Below are positions 13,849 through 21,474 of a stretch of 43,167 nucleotides of DNA, piece after piece. Each line of letters begins with the position of its first letter. Positions within the stretch are counted from its first letter, which is position 1. Source of the DNA: Lysobacter antibioticus HS124. Its GTDB lineage: Bacteria > Pseudomonadota > Gammaproteobacteria > Xanthomonadales > Xanthomonadaceae. The DNA is taken from positions 1 to 43,167 of the forward strand of contig NZ_HG424615.1 in the NCBI RefSeq assembly GCF_000336385.2, read 5' to 3'. Both the position numbers and the translations under genes were made by a program. Under the pieces are notes generated by a model. That model was not told the origin of the DNA, ran no database searches, and saw nothing but the letters and a program-made list of their open reading frames with translations.

Positions 13849-16800
13849 ATGCCACAACGCATCGATCGGATCAAAAACCTCGCCGCGGTGTCGCAGTTCC
13901 GCATCGGCGCCCTGCTGGTCCAGCCCGACCGCCTGGCCATCGTCCGCGACGGCACGACCACCGCGCTGGAACCGCGCATGATGGAAGTGCTGGTCGCGCT
14001 GGCCGAGCGCGCCGGCGAAGTGGTGAGCGCCGAGCAGTTGCTGATCGAGATCTGGCGCGGCACCTTCTACGGCGACAATCCGGTCCACAAGACCATCGCC
14101 CAACTGCGGCGCCGGCTCGGCGACAGCAGCCGCGAACCCGAGTACATCGAGACCATCCGCAAGCGCGGCTATCGACTGGTCGCGCCGGTGGCCTTTCCCG
14201 ACGATTACCGCAGCGGGCTGCCGCGCGCTGCCGCCTGGACCGAGGGCAGCCCTTACGTCGGCCTGCGCTCGTTCGATGAAGCCCATGCCGGCGTGTTCTT
14301 CGGCCGTGCCCGCGCCACCGCCGACCTGCTCTCGACCCTGCGCGAACAGGTGCAGAACCAGCGCCGTTTCGTCCTGGTCTCCGGCGCCAGCGGCTGCGGC
14401 AAGACCTCGCTGCTGCGCGCCGGGGTGATGCCGCTGCTGCAACAGGCCGGCGGCTTCGACGGCCTGCACGCACTGTCGACGGTGTACTTCGATCTGGGCA
14501 TCTGCCGCGGCGGCGACGTGCTCGCGCGCTTGGCCCAGGCCTTGTGCGGCTGGAGCATCGGCGGCCGCCCGGTGTTCCTGGCCTTGGAGGCGCCAACGCT
14601 GGCGCTGCAGTTGCGCGATGCGCCGGACGCGGTGCAGGCGCGCATCGCCGACGCCTTCGTGCGCCTGAGCGGGCAACGCGCCGCCGATGCGCACCTGCTG
14701 CTGGTGATCGACCACGCCGAAGCGGCGGTGGCCGAGCCGGCGATCCTCGATCGCGATCGCGAGGAACTCGGCGCCGCGCTGCGCAACCTGTGCGGCTGCG
14801 CCGGCGTGGCCGCGATCGCGATCACCCGCAGCGACTTCTATCCGCGCCTGATCGAAGAGGTGCCCGGCGTCGCCGAGCTCAAGGCCGGCGACGGCCATAT
14901 CGACCTGCTGACCCCGCGCCTGGGCGAAATCGGCCAGATCATCCGCGCTCCGGCCGCATTGGCCGGCCTGAGTTTCGAAGAGGACCCCGACAGCTCGGTG
15001 CGCCTGGACGACCTGCTGCGCGACGCCGCCGCCCAGCACCCCGATTCGCTGCCGCTGCTGCAGCACACCCTGCAGGCGCTGTACGAACGCCAGGCCCCGG
15101 GCGGCGTGTTGAGCCTGGCCGCCTACCGCGAGATCGGCGGGCTGGAAGGCGCCCTCGCCCACCGCGCCGAACAGGTCTACAGCGAACTGCCCAGCGATGC
15201 CCAGGCCAGCCTGGAACAGGTGCTGGCGGCGCTGATCGTGATCCGCCCGGACAGCGATGCGGTCACCGCGCGCCGGGTATCGTGGTCGTCGCTGGCAGCG
15301 CCGGCGGCACGCGAATTGGCCGAGGCCTTCATCCGCGCGCGCCTGTTCGTCGGCGAACTCAGCGGCGGCGAGCCCGGCTTCGGCGTCGCCCACGAGGCCC
15401 TGCTGCGGCAATGGCCGCGCGCGCGCGAATGGGCGCACGACAACCGCCAGTTGCTGCAGGCGCGCGAACGCTTGCAGCGCGCGACCCGGCGCTGGGTCGA
15501 CGGCGGACGCCGTGCCGATCACCTGCTCAACCCGGGCCGCCCCTTGGCCGAAGCGCAGGAAGCCGCACGCCGGCTGCCGGCCGAACTCGGCCCCGGCGAA
15601 CGCGAGTTCCTGCGCGCCTGCGAACGCCAGCAACAGCGCAAACGCTGGCTGCGCACCGCCGCTCTCGGCGGCCTCGGCGCCCTGGCCTTGACCGCGACCG
15701 GGTTGGGCCTGCAGGCCTGGCAGGCGCGGCGCGAAGCCGAACGCCATCGCGACCAGGCCCAGCAATTGGTCGGCTTCATGCTCGGCGACCTGGCCGAGCA
15801 ACTGCGGCCGCTCGGCAATCTCAAGCTGCTCGACAGCGTCGGCAGCCAGGCCCTGCGCTATCTGGAGCGCATGCCGGACGCGCGGATGCAGCCGCGCGAA
15901 CTGCTCAGCCACGTGCGCGCCCTGCGCACGGTGGGCGAAGTGCTGATGAACCAGGGGCGTTTCGACGAGGCCCACCAGGCCTTCGAGCGCGCCGCGGCCG
16001 CCTTGCGCCAGGCTCGCCGAGCGACCCCGGACTCGTCGGAGATGCTGGCCGAATCGGGCACGGTCGCCTACTGGCAGGGCTATTACGACTTCCGGCAAAA
16101 GCGCCTCGACGCTGCGCAAGCCCACTGGCGCGAGTATCTGCGCGCCAGCGAGACGCTGGTCGCGCGCGCGCCGGCCGACCCGCGCTGGCAGTTGGAGTTG
16201 TCCTACGCGCTCAACAATCTCGGCACCCTCGCCCACACCCGCCAGCGCAGCGCCGAAGCCGCCGACCTGTTCGCGCGCTCGGTGGCGATCAAGCAGCGGT
16301 TGCTGGCGGACAAGCCCGACGACAAGCCGCTGCGCTTCGATCTGGTCGACAGCCTGTCCTGGCTCAGCAGTTCGCAGGAGGCGCGCGGACAACTGGACGA
16401 CGCCGCGCAAGGCTATTTACTGCAGAACCGGATGCTGCGCGAACTGGTCGCCAGCGAACCCGATGCCGACGCCTGGCGGCGCAAACTGGCGACATCGCTG
16501 CTGCGCACCTCGATCCTGTCCATCGACCGCGGCCATACCGAGCAGGCCGCGGCCGAAGTCGGCGAAACCCTGAGCCTGTTGCGCGCGCTGGTCCGCCAGC
16601 AACCCGACAACAGTACCTGGCGCCGCGATCTCGCCCACGCCTATGCGCATGCGGGCCGGATCGAGACCTTGCGCGGCGCGCGCCAACGCGCGGTCGCGCT
16701 GCTGCGCGAGGGGCGCGACAGTCTGGCGCCGCTGCTGACCGAGCAAGAGCCCTTGCCGGAGTGGCGTCGGGTCGGCGCGCTGCTGAACCTGCGCCTGGCC

Positions 16801-17172
16801 GAGGTCGACCCGCAGACAGCGACTCAGCCGGAACTGGTGGATCGCGCCGTCGCCGAACTCGCCGCGCTGCAGGCGCAGGCGCCGGGCGACGCCAAAAGCC
16901 TGGCCGCCTTGGCCTGGGCCCTGGCCTGGCGCGGCGAACGGCTCGCCGCGCGCGGCCAGACCGAACTCGCCCGCAACGACTGGACCCGGGTGCGCGATCT
17001 GGTCGCCGGACGCGTCGCCGATTCCAGCGACCGTTCCCTGCTGGATGCCTGGAGCCGCGCGCAAATCCATCTCGGCGCGCGCGACGCGGCGACGCGCCAG
17101 CTCGAATGGCTGCACAGCAGCGGCTATCGCCACCCCGACTTCATCGCCTTCTACGACGCATCCCCCCACTAG
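13849..17172 (+). CDS. Membrane STAND regulator: winged helix, nSTAND1 NTPase, TM, TPR region
   Basis: 1107 residues from ATG 13849; in-frame ATGs at 13804 and 13726 are alternatives but precede an Arg/Pro-rich stretch unlike protein. Residues ~15-105 are an OmpR/PhoB-type winged helix (MMEVLVALAERAGEVVSAEQLL, then VHKTIAQLRRRLGD and IRKRGYRLVAPV). Residues ~128-470 are an nSTAND1 NTPase, opening with SPYVGLRSFDEAHAGVFFGR; Walker A is GASGCGKTS (179-187) and the Walker B-like strand is LLLVIDHAEAA. One membrane helix lies at ~598-622 (RTAALGGLGALALTATGLGL). The rest, ~480 residues, is a helical TPR-like solenoid, probably periplasmic. The protein could thus sense outside and bind DNA inside, as CadC-type regulators do. 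DNA targets are discussed in the findings. Confidence 0.88.
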   Translation: MPQRIDRIKNLAAVSQFRIGALLVQPDRLAIVRDGTTTALEPRMMEVLVALAERAGEVVSAEQLLIEIWRGTFYGDNPVHKTIAQLRRRLGDSSREPEYIETIRKRGYRLVAPVAFPDDYRSGLPRAAAWTEGSPYVGLRSFDEAHAGVFFGRARATADLLSTLREQVQNQRRFVLVSGASGCGKTSLLRAGVMPLLQQAGGFDGLHALSTVYFDLGICRGGDVLARLAQALCGWSIGGRPVFLALEAPTLALQLRDAPDAVQARIADAFVRLSGQRAADAHLLLVIDHAEAAVAEPAILDRDREELGAALRNLCGCAGVAAIAITRSDFYPRLIEEVPGVAELKAGDGHIDLLTPRLGEIGQIIRAPAALAGLSFEEDPDSSVRLDDLLRDAAAQHPDSLPLLQHTLQALYERQAPGGVLSLAAYREIGGLEGALAHRAEQVYSELPSDAQASLEQVLAALIVIRPDSDAVTARRVSWSSLAAPAARELAEAFIRARLFVGELSGGEPGFGVAHEALLRQWPRAREWAHDNRQLLQARERLQRATRRWVDGGRRADHLLNPGRPLAEAQEAARRLPAELGPGEREFLRACERQQQRKRWLRTAALGGLGALALTATGLGLQAWQARREAERHRDQAQQLVGFMLGDLAEQLRPLGNLKLLDSVGSQALRYLERMPDARMQPRELLSHVRALRTVGEVLMNQGRFDEAHQAFERAAAALRQARRATPDSSEMLAESGTVAYWQGYYDFRQKRLDAAQAHWREYLRASETLVARAPADPRWQLELSYALNNLGTLAHTRQRSAEAADLFARSVAIKQRLLADKPDDKPLRFDLVDSLSWLSSSQEARGQLDDAAQGYLLQNRMLRELVASEPDADAWRRKLATSLLRTSILSIDRGHTEQAAAEVGETLSLLRALVRQQPDNSTWRRDLAHAYAHAGRIETLRGARQRAVALLREGRDSLAPLLTEQEPLPEWRRVGALLNLRLAEVDPQTATQPELVDRAVAELAALQAQAPGDAKSLAALAWALAWRGERLAARGQTELARNDWTRVRDLVAGRVADSSDRSLLDAWSRAQIHLGARDAATRQLEWLHSSGYRHPDFIAFYDASPH

Positions 17173-17199
17173 TTCATCCACCCGCTAGGAAGCTCCACC

Positions 17200-17634
17200 A
17201 TGCCCAAGGCCCAAGCCGCCTCCAAGACCCCCATCGTCATCGAATTCACCGTCGCCTACGTCGTGTTCGGCGGCAACGCCGGCCGCGGCGAATACTTCTA
17301 CAGCTTCTCGCCGGACGTGGTCATGGCTTACAAGGGCCAAAGCCCGGTGCAGATGGTCTACCAACTCGACGAAGGCGTCTCCAAGCATTTCGTGATCGAG
17401 AGCCTGCTCACTTCGGACGCCAAGAACCAGATCTACGACATCAAGATCGCCTCCGACGGCCGCAGCGTCAGCATGATGAACCGCAACGACACCCCCACCC
17501 TGATCTTCTTCTCCGTGCTGGTGCGCGACGGCAAGCGCGGCGTGCTGGTGGCCTGCGATCCGCAAGTCGGCAACGACCCGGAGATCACTCCGCAGGCGGG
17601 CCAGGTCAGGAAGGCCGGCAATAAAGCCAACTAG
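17200..17634 (+). CDS. Small DP-EP-like protein after the STAND regulator
   Basis: 144 residues, start 27 bases after the regulator's stop, with TAGGA 9 bases upstream. No signal peptide. The sequence looks all-beta (alternating stretches such as IVIEFTVAYVVFGG, VQMVYQLDEG, PTLIFFSVLVRDG). The C-terminal motif CDPQVGNDPEITP resembles the short DP...NDPE signature of the uncharacterised DP-EP family (former DUF1888); that assignment is from memory and moderate. Tight linkage implies a shared transcript with the STAND regulator, perhaps as partner or output. No function can be read. Confidence 0.75.
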   Translation: MPKAQAASKTPIVIEFTVAYVVFGGNAGRGEYFYSFSPDVVMAYKGQSPVQMVYQLDEGVSKHFVIESLLTSDAKNQIYDIKIASDGRSVSMMNRNDTPTLIFFSVLVRDGKRGVLVACDPQVGNDPEITPQAGQVRKAGNKAN

Positions 17635-17646
17635 TCGCCGTACGCG

Positions 17647-17676
17647 GCGTTCCGGGCACGGAAATGCCCGGAACGC
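17647..17676. terminator. Perfect 12-bp hairpin between convergent genes
   Basis: GCGTTCCGGGCA and TGCCCGGAACGC pair perfectly around CGGAAA. It lies 12 bases after one stop codon and 12 before the other, so it probably ends both transcripts although there is no T-run. Confidence 0.75.
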
Positions 17677-17688
17677 CCTTCGCCGCGC

Positions 17689-18225
17689 TCAGCCGCCGCT
17701 GCCGCGGATCAGGCGCTCGCATTGGAACGCCATCGTGTGGGCGTTGCTCAGCCCTTTCGTATTCGCGCGCCGCGCGGTTTCGATCTTGCCGGTCAGGATA
17801 TCGAGGGCGGCGCGCTCGTCCTCGGTCCAATCCTTGTACTTCGCCGACGCCTTGTAGCGGTCGATCGCGGCCAGCGTATCGCGGTAGTCGTCGACGATGA
17901 AGCCGCGCCGGTCCGCGCAATTCTTCCACGCCCGCAACAGGACCGGATTCAGCTTGGGCGTATCGCGCGAGCACGGCCTGGCGCCGCAGGCCTGCCCCCC
18001 GTCCAGCCCCAGGCTTTCCGTGACGCAGTTATCGCGCCGCGATGCATAGGGAACCAACTGGCAGCCCTCGAGCTTGGATCGCCGCTCCACGTCCTTCTTG
18101 TCCAGATCGTCGCTGTCTCCGGCCTGCGACGTCGTCTCGTACGCCTCGATTCGCGGCGACGCCGCAACCGGCGCCGTCGCCAACGCCATCAGCCACGGCA
18201 ACGCCAGCAATCGCAATGTTTTCAT
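17689..18225 (-). CDS. Small exported Cys-containing protein, function unknown
   Basis: 178 residues from ATG 18225 (ATG 18240, five codons earlier, lacks a ribosome site). Residues 1-22 are a signal peptide (MKTLRLLALPWLMALATAPVA). The mature protein is hydrophilic with about six cysteines (EGCQL, DNCVT, QACGARPC, KNCADRR, FQCER), suggesting disulfides, and a helical second half rich in Lys/Asp. No family recognised. It is transcribed divergently from the 461-residue protein, and the shared promoter carries two copies of the GTAAGG-type box, one facing each gene. It converges with the DP-EP-like gene. Confidence 0.72.
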   Translation of the reverse strand: MKTLRLLALPWLMALATAPVAASPRIEAYETTSQAGDSDDLDKKDVERRSKLEGCQLVPYASRRDNCVTESLGLDGGQACGARPCSRDTPKLNPVLLRAWKNCADRRGFIVDDYRDTLAAIDRYKASAKYKDWTEDERAALDILTGKIETARRANTKGLSNAHTMAFQCERLIRGSGG

Positions 18226-18254
18226 GGCGAGTTCTCTCATCGGCAAAAAATTTC

Positions 18255-18293
18255 GCGACGGCCAACACCGTCGCGTCGTACCGCCTGGCGGTA
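18255..18293. promoter_or_regulatory. Two adjacent perfect inverted repeats upstream of the exported-protein gene
   Basis: GCGACGG (18255-18261) pairs with CCGTCGC (18268-18274) and TACCGC (18279-18284) pairs with GCGGTA (18288-18293). They lie 30-70 bases upstream of the minus-strand start and could be operator or leader hairpins. They are not repeated in the second divergent unit. Confidence 0.4.
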
Positions 18294-18329
18294 TCGCAAG
18301 GCGACTTTGGCGACGCAGACCGCACCTCG

Positions 18330-18347
18330 CCTTACCGGCAACTGACG
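18330..18347 (-). promoter_or_regulatory. GTAAGG-type box, first unit, minus-facing
   Basis: Plus strand CCTTACCGGCAACTGACG; on the minus strand GTCAGTTGCCGGTAAGG, two half sites with an 11-bp period. It is flanked by GCACCTCGC, and the same arrangement recurs at 21241-21258. It lies 105 bases upstream of the minus-strand gene. Confidence 0.7.
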
Positions 18348-18453
18348 ATCGCTTCCGCAATGGCCGTTGCGCGAAATCACCGTTAATCACCGCTTCTTGC
18401 CGACACGCGCGGACATCGCCGCAAGCGCATGAAATCGCGGGCCGATTGGAACA

Positions 18454-18470
18454 GTAAGGTTGCCGTAAGG
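18454..18470 (+). promoter_or_regulatory. GTAAGG-type box, first unit, plus-facing
   Basis: GTAAGGTTGCCGTAAGG: two exact GTAAGG half sites 11 bp apart, 128 bases before the start of the 461-residue gene. The identical 17-mer occurs at 21329-21345. The period and direct orientation fit binding by an OmpR/PhoB-type winged helix. Confidence 0.75.
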
Positions 18471-18598
18471 CGCCGCGCGGCGCGACTGCGCACAGTCGGC
18501 GTCCTCGGACGGCGCCGTGCCGCATCCGGGACCGCGGCGCCGTCCGGCGCGCGGCATCCGCACGGACCCGCCAAGCGCGGGCTCAGGGAGTCAGGGCC

Positions 18599-19984
18599 AT
18601 GCTCAAGAACCAACCTCAGGACGCCAACAGCGCCCAACCGGGCGACAACGGCAACGACGAAATCGTCTCCGCGTTCCGCGATCAGGCTTACGAGCGTCGA
18701 GTGCAACAGCGCGCGCTCACCGGCGACGCCGCCGCCGCGGCCGACTACAACCAGAAGCCGTGGAGCTTGCTGTACAGCGCGCTGGTCAACTCGCTCGGCG
18801 TGACGCCGGAGACGTTCCAGCTGGTGTACCCGTTCACCAAGTGGAACTGGGAAACCGCCCAGTCCGGCTTCATCGGTTCGGCGCAATACGACTTCTGTTC
18901 GACCATGCCGCAATGGAGCGCGGTCGGCAATTACATTTCCAGCGGCGATCGCTTCAACGACGCCTACCAGCAGTTCCTCAACGTGATCGTCGCCGCGACC
19001 GACGATGCGAAGCTGCGCCAGAAGATCCGCGACGCGGACCAGCAGATGACCTCGGCGAGCAACAACTACGACAGCATCTATCGCCAAGCCGAAATCCGCT
19101 ACGGCGACCAGGTCAAGGACAACGACCCTTCGTTCTCGGACTGGCTCGGCTCGCTCGCCGGCAAGGGCTGGGCGACCAAGCTCGCCACCGCCGACACCAA
19201 GCTGACCCAGGCACAGACGACCTACAACGCCCTGGTCGCGGAAGCCAACACGCCCGGCCTGGCCGAAGCGCAGAAGCAGTACGCCAACCAGGATTTCTAT
19301 GCGCACCTGGAGTCCCCCGGGCTGCAGAACTACCCCATGGTTCCGTACTGGGCCGTGGCCCAGAACGCGGCCGATTGGGTCGATGCGGTGATGGCGAACG
19401 AAGGGCCGGCCGGGGCGACGATGGGCTTCACCTCGCGCGACTCGTCCTACGACTACAAGAAGACCTGGGCCGGCGGCTCGGCGGCGGTGCTGCAGTGGTT
19501 CTGGGAAGTGCAGGTCAACGGCAAGTGGGAACGCGTGACCCAGTTCGAGAGCGACAACGAGCTCGAAGTCTCGTTGGAGTTCCAGGCCATCGACCAGATC
19601 CAGATCCAGCCCGCGGACTGGTACAACGGCCCGGTGGTGCGCAGCCTGTCGGACGGTCCCTACACCCGCGGCTACAGCGAGTTCGGCGGCGACGGCAACA
19701 AGGCCGTGTTCGGCGAGAAGGGCTTCTTCACCCTGCTCAAGACCGGCATGATCGTCGGCTTCAAGCCGGCCTTCACGATCCGTACCAGCAAGTCGACCTT
19801 CGACTCGTTCCGGCAGAAGTTCAGTTCCGCGACCGGACTGCGCATCGGGCCGTTCGTGTTCGAAGCCGCCGGCGGCAGCGAACATGCCGGCTGGAACGCG
19901 AGCGCCTCCGGCCAGACCTTCAGCGGCACCACCAGCTCGAACCAGGCGCTGATCATCGGCGTGACGATCTCCAAGCTGCCCTGA
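18599..19984 (+). CDS. Unknown-family 461-residue protein, paralogue A
   Basis: Start ATG 18599 with GGGAG 8 bases upstream. No signal peptide; the first ~40 residues are polar (MLKNQPQDANSAQPGDNG). A helical N-terminal half (KPWSLLYSALVNSLGVTP, YDFCSTMPQWSAVGNYISSGD, a Gln/Asp-rich stretch at ~125-230) is followed by a beta-rich half with VFGEKGFFTLLK, ATGLRIGPFVFEAAGGS and an IIGVTISKLP terminus. It aligns along its full length with the protein at 21475 (about half the residues identical by eye), including KPWxLLY, QxxFIxxAQxDFC, PQWSA and TWAG. No enzyme motif is visible. The leader sequence is also conserved between the copies, so promoter and gene were duplicated together. Cytoplasmic location, or export by another route, is possible. 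Confidence 0.8.
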   Translation: MLKNQPQDANSAQPGDNGNDEIVSAFRDQAYERRVQQRALTGDAAAAADYNQKPWSLLYSALVNSLGVTPETFQLVYPFTKWNWETAQSGFIGSAQYDFCSTMPQWSAVGNYISSGDRFNDAYQQFLNVIVAATDDAKLRQKIRDADQQMTSASNNYDSIYRQAEIRYGDQVKDNDPSFSDWLGSLAGKGWATKLATADTKLTQAQTTYNALVAEANTPGLAEAQKQYANQDFYAHLESPGLQNYPMVPYWAVAQNAADWVDAVMANEGPAGATMGFTSRDSSYDYKKTWAGGSAAVLQWFWEVQVNGKWERVTQFESDNELEVSLEFQAIDQIQIQPADWYNGPVVRSLSDGPYTRGYSEFGGDGNKAVFGEKGFFTLLKTGMIVGFKPAFTIRTSKSTFDSFRQKFSSATGLRIGPFVFEAAGGSEHAGWNASASGQTFSGTTSSNQALIIGVTISKLP

Positions 19985-20135
19985 GCGCAAACCCGGCGCG
20001 ACCGCGCTGCGGAGAAACCGAAGCGACGCCGGCCGGGCCTCCCGGCCGGCGTCGCCGTTTGCGCAGGCGGTATCGCCATCCCCCCGGCGAATGCGTTCGG
20101 TCGTCCTCGTCGCGTCCTTCGCCGGATGCCAGGAC

Positions 20136-20165
20136 GTTGCTGTTGCTGTTGCTGTTGCTGTTGCC
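20136..20165. repeat. GTTGCT hexamer tandem repeat
   Basis: Four exact GTTGCT units and a fifth ending in C, in non-coding sequence. A slipped-strand hotspot in principle, but no gene start or promoter is visibly attached. Confidence 0.9.
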
Positions 20166-20325
20166 GTAAGAGCTTGGCGCCGCAGCGAACTTGCGAGAAC
20201 GCCCTGGAGCTCCGGAGGGCGGCCCGCAGGGAGGCGGGCCGTGCGCAGCCAGGCCAGGGAGGGCCTGTGCGGAGCAGCCCTGCGCAACCCCAGTCCCATA
20301 CCGAAACCGCCATGGCGTTTTCTTT

Positions 20326-20386
20326 GGTCACTTTTGACCGAAGGAAATCCAGCAGGACTTTGTCGCCTTGGACAAGGAAAGTGACC
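20326..20386. repeat. Inverted repeat GGTCACTTT...AAAGTGACC
   Basis: Nine-base perfect arms separated by 43 bases that include further pairing (TGTCG, CTTGGACAAGG). The pattern 'TTTCTTTGGTCACTTT ... AAAGTGACCCGG' resembles a dispersed intergenic repeat I recall from Xanthomonadaceae genomes, possibly a MITE. Family membership is from memory. Confidence 0.55.
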
Positions 20387-20473
20387 CGGCCGCTTGCGGA
20401 CGGAAGCTTGGCTTTGGAGCCTTATAGTTTTGAAGCTTCACAGACCTGCGAACGACAAACGCCGCGAGAACGA

Positions 20474-20500
20474 GGTCGCGGCTTGCGCCGCTCCTACCCC
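20474..20500. repeat. REP-like element, reverse orientation
   Basis: GTCGCGGCTTGCGCCGCTCC followed by TACCCC; the same sequence as the central copy at 5549-5577. Confidence 0.85.
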
Positions 20501-20558
20501 GCGATGGTTTCGGGCTTCGATCGATAGAGAAGGCGCTGGTTTATCTACGCGTCCCCGG

Positions 20559-20584
20559 GGGTGCGACTTGCCCGCTCCTACCCC
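20559..20584. repeat. REP-like element, diverged copy
   Basis: GGGTGCGACTTGCCCGCTCC followed by TACCCC; shares the GCTCCTACCCC end with the other copies but has a shortened stem. Confidence 0.65.
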
Positions 20585-20630
20585 GAACATTGGAAAGGCC
20601 CAGCGCGACCCACATCGGGCCAACGCGGGA

Positions 20631-20657
20631 AAGGCCCGGCGCGAGCCGCGCCGGGCC
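20631..20657 (-). terminator. Terminator of the decayed minus-strand gene
   Basis: Read on the minus strand, GGCCCGGCGCG, a 3-base loop and CGCGCCGGGCC form a perfect 11-bp stem followed by TTT, 27 bases beyond the stop codon at 20684. Confidence 0.75.
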
Positions 20658-20683
20658 CGGGTTGGGGCCGGTAGCCCGGTCGA

Positions 20684-21076
20684 TCATTGGATCTCGCAGA
20701 AGGTCCGGTAATGGTCGGGCGTGTAATAGCGCATCGCCACGACGTTCTTGCGCTCGCCCATGGTCACCAGATAGACCTGCCGCCGCGCGCCGGCAGCGCC
20801 GTCGTCCTTGCGGATCTTGCCCTCCCAATGCTGCTGGCCGCGCGCTGCAGCTTGGCCGGGTCGTTGTTGCAGACCTGCACGCACGTCCATGCCGGCGCGG
20901 GCGCACTCCGGGATCGGATTCGGATTGGCGATGCAGCACGACATGTTGCGCATGGCTTGCTTGATGTCCGGCGGCAGGCTGCGGCAGCCCGGCGGCTAGG
21001 CCGCATCGGCCTGGGCCAGGGCGGGCGCTGCGGCCAGTACGGCGAGCAGCACGGGGGTGGCGAGCTTGGCGTTCAT
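20684..21076 (-). pseudogene. Decayed gene for a small exported Cys-containing protein
   Basis: ATG 21076 follows a good ribosome site (AGGAG) and opens a signal peptide MNAKLATPVLLAVLAAAPAL, but an in-frame TAG at about 20998-21000 stops it after 26 residues. The same frame then continues PPGCRSLPPDIKQAM...SCCIANPNPIPECARAGMD to about 20882. Third-position GC bias then shifts to another frame that encodes CVQVCNNDPAKLQRAAS, and shifts back to WEGKIRKDDG and on to DHYRTFCEIQ at 20684. One stop plus two compensating indels is the mark of a pseudogene, although a sequencing fault is possible. It occupies the same place in the second divergent unit as the gene at 17689 does in the first. Confidence 0.72.
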
Positions 21077-21240
21077 GGCCGTTCTCCTGGAGGTCGCTGC
21101 AGCGGTCGGCAGCGCGCGACGACATACGGCACACGAGGACGGCCGCCTCCCTGCTGGGGTGCGAGCGGACCGGCCGCGCGGTCCGCGACGCCGGGGATCG
21201 GCGTCCGCAGATCGACCATGACGGCGCCGCGCACCTCGCG

Positions 21241-21258
21241 CCTTACCGACAACTTACG
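21241..21258 (-). promoter_or_regulatory. GTAAGG-type box, second unit, minus-facing
   Basis: Plus strand CCTTACCGACAACTTACG; minus strand GTAAGTTGTCGGTAAGG, with half sites 11 bp apart. Preceded by GCACCTCGCG, as at the first unit. Confidence 0.7.
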
Positions 21259-21328
21259 ATCGCCGGCACGCGGCGTCGCAGTCGCGCACGATCCCCTAAA
21301 GCATTGATCCATCTCAAAAAGAGCAACC

Positions 21329-21345
21329 GTAAGGTTGCCGTAAGG
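21329..21345 (+). promoter_or_regulatory. GTAAGG-type box, second unit, plus-facing
   Basis: GTAAGGTTGCCGTAAGG, identical to 18454-18470, 129 bases before the start of paralogue B. In the first unit the distance is 128 bases, so the position relative to the start codon is conserved. Confidence 0.75.
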
Positions 21346-21474
21346 TGGGACGTGTCCGGTTCAAGCAACGCTGAGACACCGGTCCGCCGCGTGCCGCCGC
21401 CGGGATCGCGCCGCCGTCCGGCGCGCGAGGCCGGGCACGGCCGCCGACCGCGCGGCAGCAGCAAGGAGCCGCTC

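Larger units (their letters stand above)
19985..20683. other. 699-base repeat-rich intergenic region
   Basis: Holds no gene that I can support. It contains a GTTGCT hexamer tract, a GGTCACTTT/AAAGTGACC inverted repeat, two REP-like elements and a terminator hairpin, all listed separately. Such a concentration of repeats between the two paralogous units suggests past rearrangement. Confidence 0.7.
21077..21474. other. 398-base divergent promoter region of the second unit
   Basis: Between the decayed gene and paralogue B. It holds the two GTAAGG-type boxes and a GC-rich leader (~21380-21440) that resembles the leader of paralogue A, sharing GCCGTCCGGCGCGCG. No additional gene seen. Confidence 0.65.

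Noticed and set aside
13720-16410. Very long open frame on the minus strand opposite the STAND regulator
   Set aside because: It mirrors the codon bias of the plus-strand gene; the plus strand carries clear winged-helix, Walker and TPR-like motifs, while the minus reading is compositionally skewed with no motif.
20998-21000. Amber codon readthrough in the exported-protein gene
   Set aside because: The same gene also shows two frame shifts by third-base bias, so decay explains it better.
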